Of a DNA stretch of 56,799 bases, positions 44,332 through 53,538 are shown one piece after another. The stretch's first letter is position 1. Each line of letters starts with the position of its first letter. Made by a program: the position numbers and the translations under genes. The notes beneath the pieces are model-generated. The model was not told the DNA's origin, made no database searches, and saw nothing but the letters and a program-made list of their open reading frames with translations. Source of the DNA: Lachnospiraceae bacterium (lineage in GTDB: Bacteria > Bacillota > Clostridia > Lachnospirales > Lachnospiraceae); NCBI GenBank assembly GCA_017539565.1, contig JAFYCS010000033.1:1-56799 (forward strand), given 5' to 3'.

Positions 44332-44384
44332 ATAAAATTATTCTGAGAGTGCAGATCAGAGGCACTCTGAGTAGCGTAGGTTAG

Positions 44385-44417
44385 TGTCATTCTGAGGAGC
44401 GCAGCGACGAAGAATCT
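44385..44417. repeat. Dispersed hairpin repeat, copy 3 (before the surface protease)
   Basis: Starts TGTCATTCTGAGGAG and ends GACGAAGAATCT; ATTCT pairs with AGAAT. It is followed directly by TTTTAAGGAGG and the start codon. A separate hairpin, AGAGTGC (44346-44352) with GCACTCT (44362-44368), lies upstream and may end mtnN transcription, though it has no T tract. Confidence 0.8.
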
Positions 44418-44431
44418 TTTAAGGAGGTCTT

Positions 44432-47400
44432 ATGAGAAAATACAGTAAATTTAACCGTATCATGTCGTTTATAATGAGCTTGAGCTTAGTGTCCGGCGAT
44501 ATCATGCCGGCCCTGGCAGCAGGTGATGATGCTCCGGAGGGTGAGGTAAATATAGTAAGTGTAGATGAAGTCACACTGACTGAAGATGAACCTGATGTGG
44601 ACGCAGAGGAGGAAGATTTCGTATTCGTTCCGGGGTATGTTCCCATGCCCGGGAAAGAGCCTGTATCTGTTGTGGCTGATGGAATAGATTACAGGCAGAT
44701 AGAAAACGGTATCTCATACACAGATGGTGAGTATTCTGTAGATTACGCAAAAGCCACTGACAGTGCTTATCCCTGTTCATATACCCAGGAAGATGAGCTG
44801 CGGACATTTCTCACTACAAACTATCCTGAAGTGAGAAATCAGAATCCATATGGTTCATGCTGGGCACATTCTGCAATGGGCCTGGCAGAGTTCTATGCGA
44901 TAAAGCATGGCCTGGCTGATAAAGATGTTGATTACAGTGAGCTTCATCTCGTGAATTATACATATCATCAGGGGACTCCTTCTATTGCAGGTGATACCGG
45001 CGATACAGTCAGATATAATCCGTCAAAAGACAGCGTGAACGCATCTTCATCCGAAAGGAATATTTTGAACGCCGGCGGTAATCTCGAATTTGCTGCACAG
45101 ACGCTGATGCGGCAGAGGGGAGTGGTTTTAGAAAGCGATGCCCCGTATTCGGACGCTGCCAATATAATACCGACCGGTACAAGTTCACTCCCTGAAAGAA
45201 AAGACGCCGTATATTTAAGAAATGCCATGGAGATCAGCTTTGAAAATCAGGATCTTATCAAAGAGTATATAGTAAATAACGGTTTGGTAGGTGTATCGAT
45301 ACTGGCTGATGACAGGTATTATAATACAGCCAATAACAGTTTTTACTGTAATACCAGTAATAATACAAATCATGCCGTAAGCCTTGTCGGATGGGATGAT
45401 AATTTTCCCAAGAATAAATTTAACAGTGCTGCTCCGCAAAACGGAGCGTGGCTTGTAAGAAACAGCTGGAATTCCCCCTATTCCGATGTTTTTAGCTTTC
45501 AGGAGTATTTCTGGATTTCCTATTATGATAAAAGTCTTACAGATCCGGATATAAACGGTTATGAAAAAACGGCATGGACATATGAACTCATGCCTTCTTC
45601 CGAATTCCCGGGAAATTCATATTATTATGATTCGCAGATACATTTGAACAGTTATCTTGGATATCAGAATATCACATATACGTATAGCGCAAATATATAT
45701 AAAGCATCCGCGGGAACAGATAAAGAGAGCCTGGATGCCGTGACTTTTGCTGCAAGCAAAATTAAACCGGAAGGAACGGAATACGAGATCTCTGTATATA
45801 CGAATGTGGATCCGGCAAAGGGCCCGACATCGGGAACCAAGAGGAGCGCAGCAACAACTGATGGAACTATCTATTTAGACGGATATTATACGGTAGATCT
45901 GAAAGAGGCCGTAGAGATAGAAGCCGATGAGTATTTTTCCGTTATAATCAGACGTAATGATGCTAAGACAGTATGTTATGAAGCGGAATATGTGTATAGC
46001 AGTGACAGATATATGAACAATGGAGTTTCCTTTACCGCAGATGCTCAAAGCCGGCAGAGTTTTTATTCGCCTAATGGAAGTGCATGGAATGATGCTGCGG
46101 AGAACAACTGTGGTAACTTTGTTATCGGAGCCCTTACCTCAGAAGTATCGCAGGCCGGAGTAAGCTTATCAAAAACAAGTCTTTCACTTACATCATCTGC
46201 CCCGGAAGCAACGCTTATTGCAACTGTTAAAGATGAAGATGGAAAAACAGTCAATGATGCGGTTGTAACCTGGGAAAGTTCAGATGATACTGTTGCAACT
46301 GTTGATAATACCGGTAAAGTAAGTGCTGTAGCAGACGGAACAGCCGGTATTACTGCTGTGAGCGGTAAGTATAAAGCTTCCTGTACCGTAACGGTAAAGT
46401 TTTCGCAGGCGGCAAAGCCTGTTGCGGATAAAACAAACAACAGTGTATTATCCGCAGGCGATACAATAAGCCTGAGCAGTACTACTACAGGGGCAAAGAT
46501 ATACTATACGCTTAATGGTGATACGCCTTCAGACTCATCGGATCTTTATGAAGGCGGTATCGTGATAGGAAAAGAATTTGCCGGCGGGAGTGTTACACTT
46601 AAAGCTGTTTCATATGCCGACTATTACAAGCCAAGCGCGGTTGCTTCTTATACCTATACAGTCGAAGGATCAAAAGAAGGGATCAGTCTTTCTCAAACAA
46701 AGCTGACACTTTCTTCTGATAATCTTTCTGCAAAACTTACTGCGTCTGTTACCGATGAAGAGGGAAAAGAAGATGATACTGCTGTCGTAACATGGAGTGT
46801 AGCCGACGAGGATATAGTTACGATAGATAAAACAACAGGTAAGAGTATCACTATAACGGCAGTAGCGGAAGGAAAGACAACTGTAACGGCCGTAAGCGGC
46901 GATTTTGAAGAAAAATGTGATGTTACGGTGGTATTTTCCAAAGCAGCGGCCCCGGTGGCAGATAAAGCAGAGGGCAGTGAACTTGCCATAGGGGAAGTTA
47001 TCAGATTAAGCTGCAATACGAAAGATGCGGAGATCTATTATACACTTAACGGAAAAACACCTTCGAAGTCATCTGCCAAATATAGCAGCGGAATAGAAAT
47101 AGGGATTGAACATGCCGGTAAGAATATCACGCTTAAGGCGATCGCTTATGCAGATCATTATAAAGCCAGTGATGTTGCAAGCTTTGAATATACAGTTGAA
47201 GAGAGTAAAGTGGGAGTCAACCTTTCCCAAAAGAAAGTTACTCTTTCATCAAATGTTCCTGCAGCAGTGATCAAGGCAAAAGTGTTAAAGGAAGATAATA
47301 CGGAAGATACTGAAGCGGCGATCAGTTGGAATATCGCAGATGATTCCGTGGCGACGATCGATAAAGTAAGCGGAAACAGTATTACCGTTACGGCGGTGGC

Positions 47401-49978
47401 AAACGGGTCGACTGTCATTACAGCGACGAGTGGGGAGTACGCGAGCGTATGTGAAGTAAAAGTAGAATTATCGGAAGCTGCTAAGCCTGTTGCCGATAAG
47501 ACCGAATCAAAGCTTTATGTAGGAGATCTTATTTCGGTAAGCTGTGCGACAGTTGGAGCTAAGATCTATTATACAGATGACGGAACGCATCCCGATGAGG
47601 GTTCAAATCTTTATGCCGGAACCATAAAAGTTACTTCGGATATGGTTAAGAAAGACAGCAATATTTATAAGTTCCGGGCATATGCGGATCATTATTTACC
47701 CAGTGAGATCTTAGTATATGAATTTACCGCAGAGAGCAGGGCGGGGATCGTATTATCGGCGGAAAAGCTGTCGCTTACATCTCAAAACCCGGAAGCCACT
47801 CTTACGGCTAAGGTATATACCGAGGAGGGAGAAGAGGATCATACAGCGGAGGTTATCTGGAGCAGTACTGATACGAAGGTTGCGACTGTCAGTGAAGGGG
47901 TGATAAGTGCTGTAGGAAGCGGGTCAGCGAATATTATTGCAAAAAGCGGATCTCTTTCGGCAGATTGTGCGGTATCGGTAGAATTCACAAAACTGGCATC
48001 ACCGGTGGCAGATAAGGCTGATGGTTCAATGCTTAAGCTTGGATCAACACTGAAGCTGAGCTGCACGGACAGTTTTGCTGAAATCTATTATACACTGGAT
48101 GGGAATGAACCGGATAAGACTTCGTTAAAATATACCGGACCTATAGAGATAGGAGCGGAATACGCCGCAAAGGAAATAGTACTTAAGACTGTGGCAATTG
48201 CGAAGAATTATACGGACAGTGATGTGGCAAGTTATAACTATACCGTAGAAGACAAATCTTACATTGAGCTTTCAGAGATAAAAGTTTCTTTTACGAAAGC
48301 GGGAGAAACAAAAGATGTTAAAGCGACCGTTTATGATGCGGCAGGCAATGTGAGTGAAAATGCCGCAGTTGTATGGAGCAGTTCAGATGAGTCTGTAGTA
48401 ACGGTTAGCAGTGGCAGTATTACGGCTGTGGCTGATGGCGAGGCCGTGATCAAAGCAGTCTGCGGCAGGCTGTCTGCCATGTGTGAAGTCAAAGTCTATC
48501 TTGGTGAGAGGGAAGCATCTGTTCCCACTACAATCTATGTAGTACCGGAAAACATTGAATTTGAAGAAGCCGGCGAAACTATGCAGATCAGGGTGGCTGT
48601 TGAAGATCAGTACGGGCTTGTTATGGATGATCCGACTGTCAGTTTTGAAAGCAGTAACAAGAGGGTTGCAACGGTGGACGATAAAGGACTGGTTACTGCG
48701 ATTGCAGCCGGTAAGACGACAGTTACCGTAAAGAGCGGTAACGCTAAGGCCAAATGTACGGTAAGTGTAGCACAAAAGGAAGTAACGATTGATGATTTCA
48801 GATCGGCATTCGATACAGTTCCCGATCTGTCACAGGAGACTCTTTATCTTGTAGTGGGGCAGAAATTTGATCTGCACTACCCTTCATGGAATTATACATG
48901 TTCCGATAAGTCGTTCAGTATTTCCAAGAAGGGAATACTCAAGGCAAAGAAGGCGGGATCCGGCCAGATTGCTTCTGATGACGGTTCCATACGATACGAT
49001 ATACAGATAATCAAGCCTGAGCTGAGCAATAAAAACCTTCAGGTTAAAACCGGGGAAACGCAGCAGCTTACGATAAAAGGAATAGATGATAACTATCCCG
49101 TGGCATGGTACAGTTCCGCACCCGGTATTGCAACAGTGGATGATGGTGAGATATATGCCATATCAAAGGGAAGTGCGAAGATAATCGCTGTTGTAAACGG
49201 TAAGGAATATTCCTGCAAGGTTACCGTTAAAGATACCAAAGCACTGAAGTTTACTTCGGCAACGACGGAAATTGAGCTTTCACCCATGCAGAGTATAAAT
49301 ACAAAGATAAAGGGAGCGTGGACCTCAGACAGTGATATGTACCCCGTAAGCAATGGTAAGACTACAGCGTATACTGACACTATCGTATATATTACGGCAT
49401 CGGGAAAGATCACTGGCATCGGATCAGGTACAACTGTACTTACCGCTCCTAACGGAAGGCAATTTACTGTCAGTGTATCCGATCCCGTAGAGCAGGTACA
49501 GTATATTGCATCAGGCAAGAAGAAGACACTGAAATTCGCTTCGGTTAAGAATACAAAAGCTGAAGACTGGTCAACCGGAGATTCCCAGGTTGCAGATGTA
49601 AATAATAAAGGGGTTGTTAATGCTTTGTCGGTAGGAGAGACGGAGATAAGCTGTACGTATAATCCTTACGGTATAGAGGGAGCAGGATTTACATATTCAG
49701 CCATGGTCTATGTTGAGAATCCCGGGATCGATCTGCCGTCTTCCAAAGCAAATGCCTATAAAGTAGATGCTAAACAGGGAGACAGGATTGCTATAGATTT
49801 TTACAGCGATGATATTTACGGCATATATCAGCCTGTGATCTTTAAGAGCAGTAAACCGACGGTGGCTTTTGTGGATGAGTATGGCATCATACGTGCGGGT
49901 GATCCCGGTAGTGCTAAGCTATCAACTAAGATCAACGGTAAGACGATAACGATCAAGGTTAATGTTTCCGGAAACTGA
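44432..49978 (+). CDS. Secreted papain-like protease with Big2 and chitobiase-C-like repeats
   Basis: 1848 residues with a signal peptide (about 1-30, ending PALAAGD). A C1-type cysteine protease domain (about 120-365) has Cys143 in NPYGSCWAHS, His314 in NHAVSLVGW and Asn344 in WLVRNSWNS. A lectin-like beta domain follows (about 370-565). Then Big2 Ig-like domains alternate four times with CHB_HEX_C-like domains: Big2 near 572, 747, 925 and 1102; the others near 659, 839, 1016 and 1187, each starting PVADK and holding AKIYYT or AEIYYT. Further Big2 domains run from about 1274 to the end. No LPXTG or SLH anchor is visible, so it may be released or held by the Ig domains. It probably acts in surface adhesion and protein digestion. 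Confidence 0.9.
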   Translation: MRKYSKFNRIMSFIMSLSLVSGDIMPALAAGDDAPEGEVNIVSVDEVTLTEDEPDVDAEEEDFVFVPGYVPMPGKEPVSVVADGIDYRQIENGISYTDGEYSVDYAKATDSAYPCSYTQEDELRTFLTTNYPEVRNQNPYGSCWAHSAMGLAEFYAIKHGLADKDVDYSELHLVNYTYHQGTPSIAGDTGDTVRYNPSKDSVNASSSERNILNAGGNLEFAAQTLMRQRGVVLESDAPYSDAANIIPTGTSSLPERKDAVYLRNAMEISFENQDLIKEYIVNNGLVGVSILADDRYYNTANNSFYCNTSNNTNHAVSLVGWDDNFPKNKFNSAAPQNGAWLVRNSWNSPYSDVFSFQEYFWISYYDKSLTDPDINGYEKTAWTYELMPSSEFPGNSYYYDSQIHLNSYLGYQNITYTYSANIYKASAGTDKESLDAVTFAASKIKPEGTEYEISVYTNVDPAKGPTSGTKRSAATTDGTIYLDGYYTVDLKEAVEIEADEYFSVIIRRNDAKTVCYEAEYVYSSDRYMNNGVSFTADAQSRQSFYSPNGSAWNDAAENNCGNFVIGALTSEVSQAGVSLSKTSLSLTSSAPEATLIATVKDEDGKTVNDAVVTWESSDDTVATVDNTGKVSAVADGTAGITAVSGKYKASCTVTVKFSQAAKPVADKTNNSVLSAGDTISLSSTTTGAKIYYTLNGDTPSDSSDLYEGGIVIGKEFAGGSVTLKAVSYADYYKPSAVASYTYTVEGSKEGISLSQTKLTLSSDNLSAKLTASVTDEEGKEDDTAVVTWSVADEDIVTIDKTTGKSITITAVAEGKTTVTAVSGDFEEKCDVTVVFSKAAAPVADKAEGSELAIGEVIRLSCNTKDAEIYYTLNGKTPSKSSAKYSSGIEIGIEHAGKNITLKAIAYADHYKASDVASFEYTVEESKVGVNLSQKKVTLSSNVPAAVIKAKVLKEDNTEDTEAAISWNIADDSVATIDKVSGNSITVTAVANGSTVITATSGEYASVCEVKVELSEAAKPVADKTESKLYVGDLISVSCATVGAKIYYTDDGTHPDEGSNLYAGTIKVTSDMVKKDSNIYKFRAYADHYLPSEILVYEFTAESRAGIVLSAEKLSLTSQNPEATLTAKVYTEEGEEDHTAEVIWSSTDTKVATVSEGVISAVGSGSANIIAKSGSLSADCAVSVEFTKLASPVADKADGSMLKLGSTLKLSCTDSFAEIYYTLDGNEPDKTSLKYTGPIEIGAEYAAKEIVLKTVAIAKNYTDSDVASYNYTVEDKSYIELSEIKVSFTKAGETKDVKATVYDAAGNVSENAAVVWSSSDESVVTVSSGSITAVADGEAVIKAVCGRLSAMCEVKVYLGEREASVPTTIYVVPENIEFEEAGETMQIRVAVEDQYGLVMDDPTVSFESSNKRVATVDDKGLVTAIAAGKTTVTVKSGNAKAKCTVSVAQKEVTIDDFRSAFDTVPDLSQETLYLVVGQKFDLHYPSWNYTCSDKSFSISKKGILKAKKAGSGQIASDDGSIRYDIQIIKPELSNKNLQVKTGETQQLTIKGIDDNYPVAWYSSAPGIATVDDGEIYAISKGSAKIIAVVNGKEYSCKVTVKDTKALKFTSATTEIELSPMQSINTKIKGAWTSDSDMYPVSNGKTTAYTDTIVYITASGKITGIGSGTTVLTAPNGRQFTVSVSDPVEQVQYIASGKKKTLKFASVKNTKAEDWSTGDSQVADVNNKGVVNALSVGETEISCTYNPYGIEGAGFTYSAMVYVENPGIDLPSSKANAYKVDAKQGDRIAIDFYSDDIYGIYQPVIFKSSKPTVAFVDEYGIIRAGDPGSAKLSTKINGKTITIKVNVSGN

Positions 49979-50012
49979 TATTTCCGGTTAAAGAGTATAA
50001 ACTCAAGAAAAC

Positions 50013-50041
50013 TGGCATTTATCCGAAAAATATGTTACAAT
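50013..50041 (+). promoter_or_regulatory. Promoter of the 50095 gene
   Basis: Extended -10 TGT-TACAAT (50033-50041) with a weak -35, TGGCAT, at 17-base spacing. Confidence 0.5.
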
Positions 50042-50094
50042 GAAATGTGCACCATACGTTTTGAAGACAGGGGATCTTTTTCGAGGGGCAGAAA

Positions 50095-51669
50095 ATGAAA
50101 AAGAAAAGAACTAAAAAACTGATAGCACCCGTACTTGTGCTGCTGGTCATGCTGGTAGCGGCCCCTGTTATTGCCGGGGCGGCTTCCAAGGTCAACGGCA
50201 AGAGCATTGTGACCAATAACATACATGATAATGACTATACCGGGCGCAAGCGTGTGGCTAACTGCTATGTTGTAGATAATGGGAATGCCACATTCAGCCG
50301 TGTGGAGAACATGGGTGACATAGTCCTTATAGAGACTTATAATTCGGGACTTACACTGCTGGGACAGCAGTTTATCGGCATGGAGCTGCCGGTATTCGGC
50401 GGGTTCTGGGGCGGATCCGTATACAATTATGTGATATTCGGCCAGGATAATCCCGAAAGGGATGATAATAAGGAAGTCCTGCGCCTGGTACGTTTTGACA
50501 AGGCATGGAACAGGCTGGGCTCCGTTTCCGTATACGGTGGAAATACCCTGTATCCTTTTTACGGATGTAATACCGATTTTACGGAATACGGTGATGCGGT
50601 ATATGTACGTATGGGCCATATGACATACGGCGGACAGCAGGCTGTTATGACCATGGCTGCCCGGAACAGTGATAATGCACTTTTACAGATACAGTGTGAT
50701 GTTGTAGGACCGTCTTACGGTACCTGCATAAACAGCGCTGCTACCTTTATAGAGGCCTGTGACGGTGAAGTGAGTACTGTTGATCACTGCCTGGGAGACC
50801 CGCATGCAATCCTGGCTTCCAAGTATACCATTCCTGCTGGAGGAGAGTTTGCATCCTGGTGTTATACGGCAGAGGCTTTGCACCTGCGCGGGACTGCAGG
50901 CTCTGAGACACCGGGCACCAGCATAGGCGGCTATGAAGTCTCCGGACAGTACAGGCTGATATTCGGTGTGACCGATCCTTATGACGGCAGCTCACCCAAC
51001 AGGAATATCTTTATAGCTACTGTACCCAAGAACAGTTATTATACGGATGAGGTACGTATAGCATATGCGACAGGCTATGCATACGGAGATATGGAATCCG
51101 CTATGACTCCTTATGTAGTCAAGATCAACAGCGATCAGTTTGTTGTGATCTGGGAGAACAAAGACGGTTATGCCGAGACAGAGACCGTCAACTGGATATT
51201 TGTTAACGGCTCCGGCCAGCTTACCAGCCAGGTTTATTCGATGACAGGCTGTCTGTCCGATTGCCAGCCCATATTGTTTAACGGAAAGATAGTATGGTAT
51301 ACGACCAATGCCGCAAAATGTACGGTTTATTCGTTTTCTGCGGCCAATTCCGGAGTGGCACCCAGCAGCACGGCAAGAGCTGCTATTGTTAATAAAGGTA
51401 TAGACTATTCAAAGGTTTACGATTTTGCATATTACATAAACCGCTATCCTGATATGCGTGTACTCTACGGGAACAATCCCGCAGGTGCACTGCAACACTT
51501 TGTCACCAATGGTATGGCAGAGGGCAGGCAGGGCTGTGAAAACTTCAATCCTATCGCTTATAAGAATAATTATGCTGATCTGAGAAACGCCTTCGGAAAC
51601 GACTGGAAGCAGTATTATCTGCACTTTATCAACTATGGATATTCGGAGGGTCGTGACGCAAGGCGATGA
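50095..51669 (+). CDS. Secreted protein with Lachnospiraceae-type C-terminal repeats
   Basis: A 524-residue exported protein with a signal peptide at about 1-30 (LVMLVAAPVIAGAA). The central domain (about 35-420) is strand-rich and aromatic, possibly a beta-propeller (GGFWGGSVYNYVIFGQDNPE; VYVRMGHMTYGG). Two C-terminal repeats of about 40 residues carry YYINRYPDMRVLYGNNPAGA with NGMAEGRQG, and YADLRNAFGNDWKQYYLHFI with YGYSEGRDA; this repeat type is common at the C-termini of Lachnospiraceae surface proteins and may bind the cell wall. It lies after the large protease but has its own promoter. Confidence 0.85.
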   Translation: MKKKRTKKLIAPVLVLLVMLVAAPVIAGAASKVNGKSIVTNNIHDNDYTGRKRVANCYVVDNGNATFSRVENMGDIVLIETYNSGLTLLGQQFIGMELPVFGGFWGGSVYNYVIFGQDNPERDDNKEVLRLVRFDKAWNRLGSVSVYGGNTLYPFYGCNTDFTEYGDAVYVRMGHMTYGGQQAVMTMAARNSDNALLQIQCDVVGPSYGTCINSAATFIEACDGEVSTVDHCLGDPHAILASKYTIPAGGEFASWCYTAEALHLRGTAGSETPGTSIGGYEVSGQYRLIFGVTDPYDGSSPNRNIFIATVPKNSYYTDEVRIAYATGYAYGDMESAMTPYVVKINSDQFVVIWENKDGYAETETVNWIFVNGSGQLTSQVYSMTGCLSDCQPILFNGKIVWYTTNAAKCTVYSFSAANSGVAPSSTARAAIVNKGIDYSKVYDFAYYINRYPDMRVLYGNNPAGALQHFVTNGMAEGRQGCENFNPIAYKNNYADLRNAFGNDWKQYYLHFINYGYSEGRDARR

Positions 51670-51708
51670 AAAGTCAGGGCTATGAGGGGGCCCGGAACGG
51701 AGGGGAGC

Positions 51709-52446
51709 ATGGCTGATCAGAGCGAATTAATCAGTAAAGTTAAAGAGATGATAGAAGAGTCTTCACGCATAGTTGTAATGTTAGGTGTGGGGGCTGTAAT
51801 AGAAAGCGGCGGAGAAAATCTATGGTCATCGCGTGAGTGCTACCGTATAGAAGATATCTATCATAAATCACCTGATGAGATGATGAGCGTAGGTTATTAC
51901 AGTGCACGAAGAGATAAATTCTTTGATTTTTACAAGCGCGAGATCATCGGCGTAGATCTTAAGCCGGCCGGATTATATGATGACCTTAAGAGGCTGCAGG
52001 CACGTGGGAAGATACATAAGATAATCACCCAGAGCTATTACGATCTGCATAATGTAGCAGGACTTGAAGATGTCGTGGAGCTGCATGGAAATATAAGACG
52101 TAATCATTGCAGTGAATGCGGCAAGGAGTTTCCGGTAGAGTATATCAAAGCTGCCAAAGGGGTGCCGCTGTGTGACGAATGCAAATCGGCAATACGTCCC
52201 GGTGTACTGCTTTTTGGAGAGACCATACATAACGATTTGATGACAGAGGCGGTAAACGCCTGTGAAGAGGCAGACCTGATACTTGTACTTGGTACAAATA
52301 TGTATGACAATATGGTCAAGTTCTGTACGGAAGATTACAAGAGTGACCGTGTGGTACTGATAACGAAGGAAGAACACTTTACCGACCGTTATGCGGATAT
52401 AGTGATACATGGTCGTGTAAGTGATATACTTCCGCAGGTTATGTGA
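51709..52446 (+). CDS. Degenerate sirtuin paralogue (probable pseudo-enzyme)
   Basis: A 245-residue Sir2-fold protein. The zinc cysteines (C134, C137, C155, C158) and the histidine H126 in ELHGNI are at exactly the same residue numbers as in the sirtuin at 4008. The NAD-binding elements are changed: GGAGVSTESGIKDFRS becomes LGVGAVIESGGENLWSS, TQNIDGLH becomes TQSYYDLH, and GTS becomes GTN. Loss of the conserved Asn, Asp and Arg makes ordinary deacylation unlikely. The reading frame is intact, so it is probably maintained for another role, such as ligand or protein binding. ATG 51709 follows GGAGGGG; an upstream in-frame ATG (51682) is weaker. Confidence 0.87.
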   Translation: MADQSELISKVKEMIEESSRIVVMLGVGAVIESGGENLWSSRECYRIEDIYHKSPDEMMSVGYYSARRDKFFDFYKREIIGVDLKPAGLYDDLKRLQARGKIHKIITQSYYDLHNVAGLEDVVELHGNIRRNHCSECGKEFPVEYIKAAKGVPLCDECKSAIRPGVLLFGETIHNDLMTEAVNACEEADLILVLGTNMYDNMVKFCTEDYKSDRVVLITKEEHFTDRYADIVIHGRVSDILPQVM

Positions 52447-52455
52447 GGTAATGTT

Positions 52456-53529
52456 ATGGCCGACGAACAGATCGTAAACGCACAGACAGAGGAACAGAAT
52501 GCGGATCCTATGGTACCCGGTACCTACCAGATCCGTAAGATCGCATCACGCTTAACGCCTATCGAGCTTCTTAAGATAGCGGAGCATCTTGCAGCAGAAG
52601 GGTATGATAAAAAACTTTTCAGCCTGCTTTCACGCGTATATACGGAGCATAAGGGCTTTGCATATAAGACTCAGGAAGGCGTAAAAGAACTGATCGACAG
52701 TATCGGAGCGTCCTCCATGCCTACAGAGCTTAAGATGCAGAGCTACACTTCGTTTGAAGTACCTGTTGAATACAGGCCTTCTGTTGAGACGGCCGAGCAG
52801 TGGGTGCGTAACTGCTCCGAAAAACGCAAGAATATAGCTGCGTTCTTCCTGGCTGCATACAAATACGGTGAAGATCTGTACTATCTTATCTGTGAAGACC
52901 GTGATCTTAATAAAACCTTTGTGGAAGCATCGCAGCCCGAGGAGATCCTCTTACTTTTTGAAAAGGTGATCGAAAAGGAAGATAAAGAGTTCATAACGGG
53001 CATGATCAGAAACGTAAAAGGCTATTATCACCGTGTGAAGTACAGGGATATGGAGACCGTAAAGCGTGTGACGCAGGAAGTCTTCGATTCCAGACAGGTA
53101 TTCTTTACATCAAAGATCCTGTTCTGCCTGGCATTTTATATCCCGGCAGAGTGCCTGCCTGCTGCAAAGGATCTGTATAAGACATTAAAGATCTCCATCA
53201 ATTACGAGGAGAAGATCACCAAGGATTTTGTAAAGCGTTATCATATAGATTTTGACCTGACGGAAGAAGCAATGTGCAGGTATTATCTTGGTAATAAAAA
53301 GAGTGATAATGAGAGAGTTCTGGTCGAAAAGTTTGCGGCCCACGTAGTGCTGGTTGAGGATGAGCAGATACGCAGGAAGCTTATTCACGGAGCTTTCAAG
53401 CGTGGCGGGCTTTTCCGTATGTATGCAGGATGTATGCAGGACGGCCGCGTTGATGAAGTAAAGCAGAAACGTTTTCATTACAGTGATGAACAGATCGCCT
53501 GGGTAAAAACACTTCCGGGACTGAAATAG
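52456..53529 (+). CDS. Unknown helical protein
   Basis: 357 residues, soluble and mainly helical, with no signal peptide or membrane segment. It contains IASRLTPIELLKIAEHLAAE and RRKLIHGAFKRGGLFRMYAG, but I recognise no family. Helical-repeat character is possible. It starts nine bases after the degenerate sirtuin and ends nine bases before guaA, so it is probably co-transcribed with both. The sirtuin partner may be its functional neighbour. Confidence 0.8.
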   Translation: MADEQIVNAQTEEQNADPMVPGTYQIRKIASRLTPIELLKIAEHLAAEGYDKKLFSLLSRVYTEHKGFAYKTQEGVKELIDSIGASSMPTELKMQSYTSFEVPVEYRPSVETAEQWVRNCSEKRKNIAAFFLAAYKYGEDLYYLICEDRDLNKTFVEASQPEEILLLFEKVIEKEDKEFITGMIRNVKGYYHRVKYRDMETVKRVTQEVFDSRQVFFTSKILFCLAFYIPAECLPAAKDLYKTLKISINYEEKITKDFVKRYHIDFDLTEEAMCRYYLGNKKSDNERVLVEKFAAHVVLVEDEQIRRKLIHGAFKRGGLFRMYAGCMQDGRVDEVKQKRFHYSDEQIAWVKTLPGLK

Positions 53530-53538
53530 GAGGAAACT

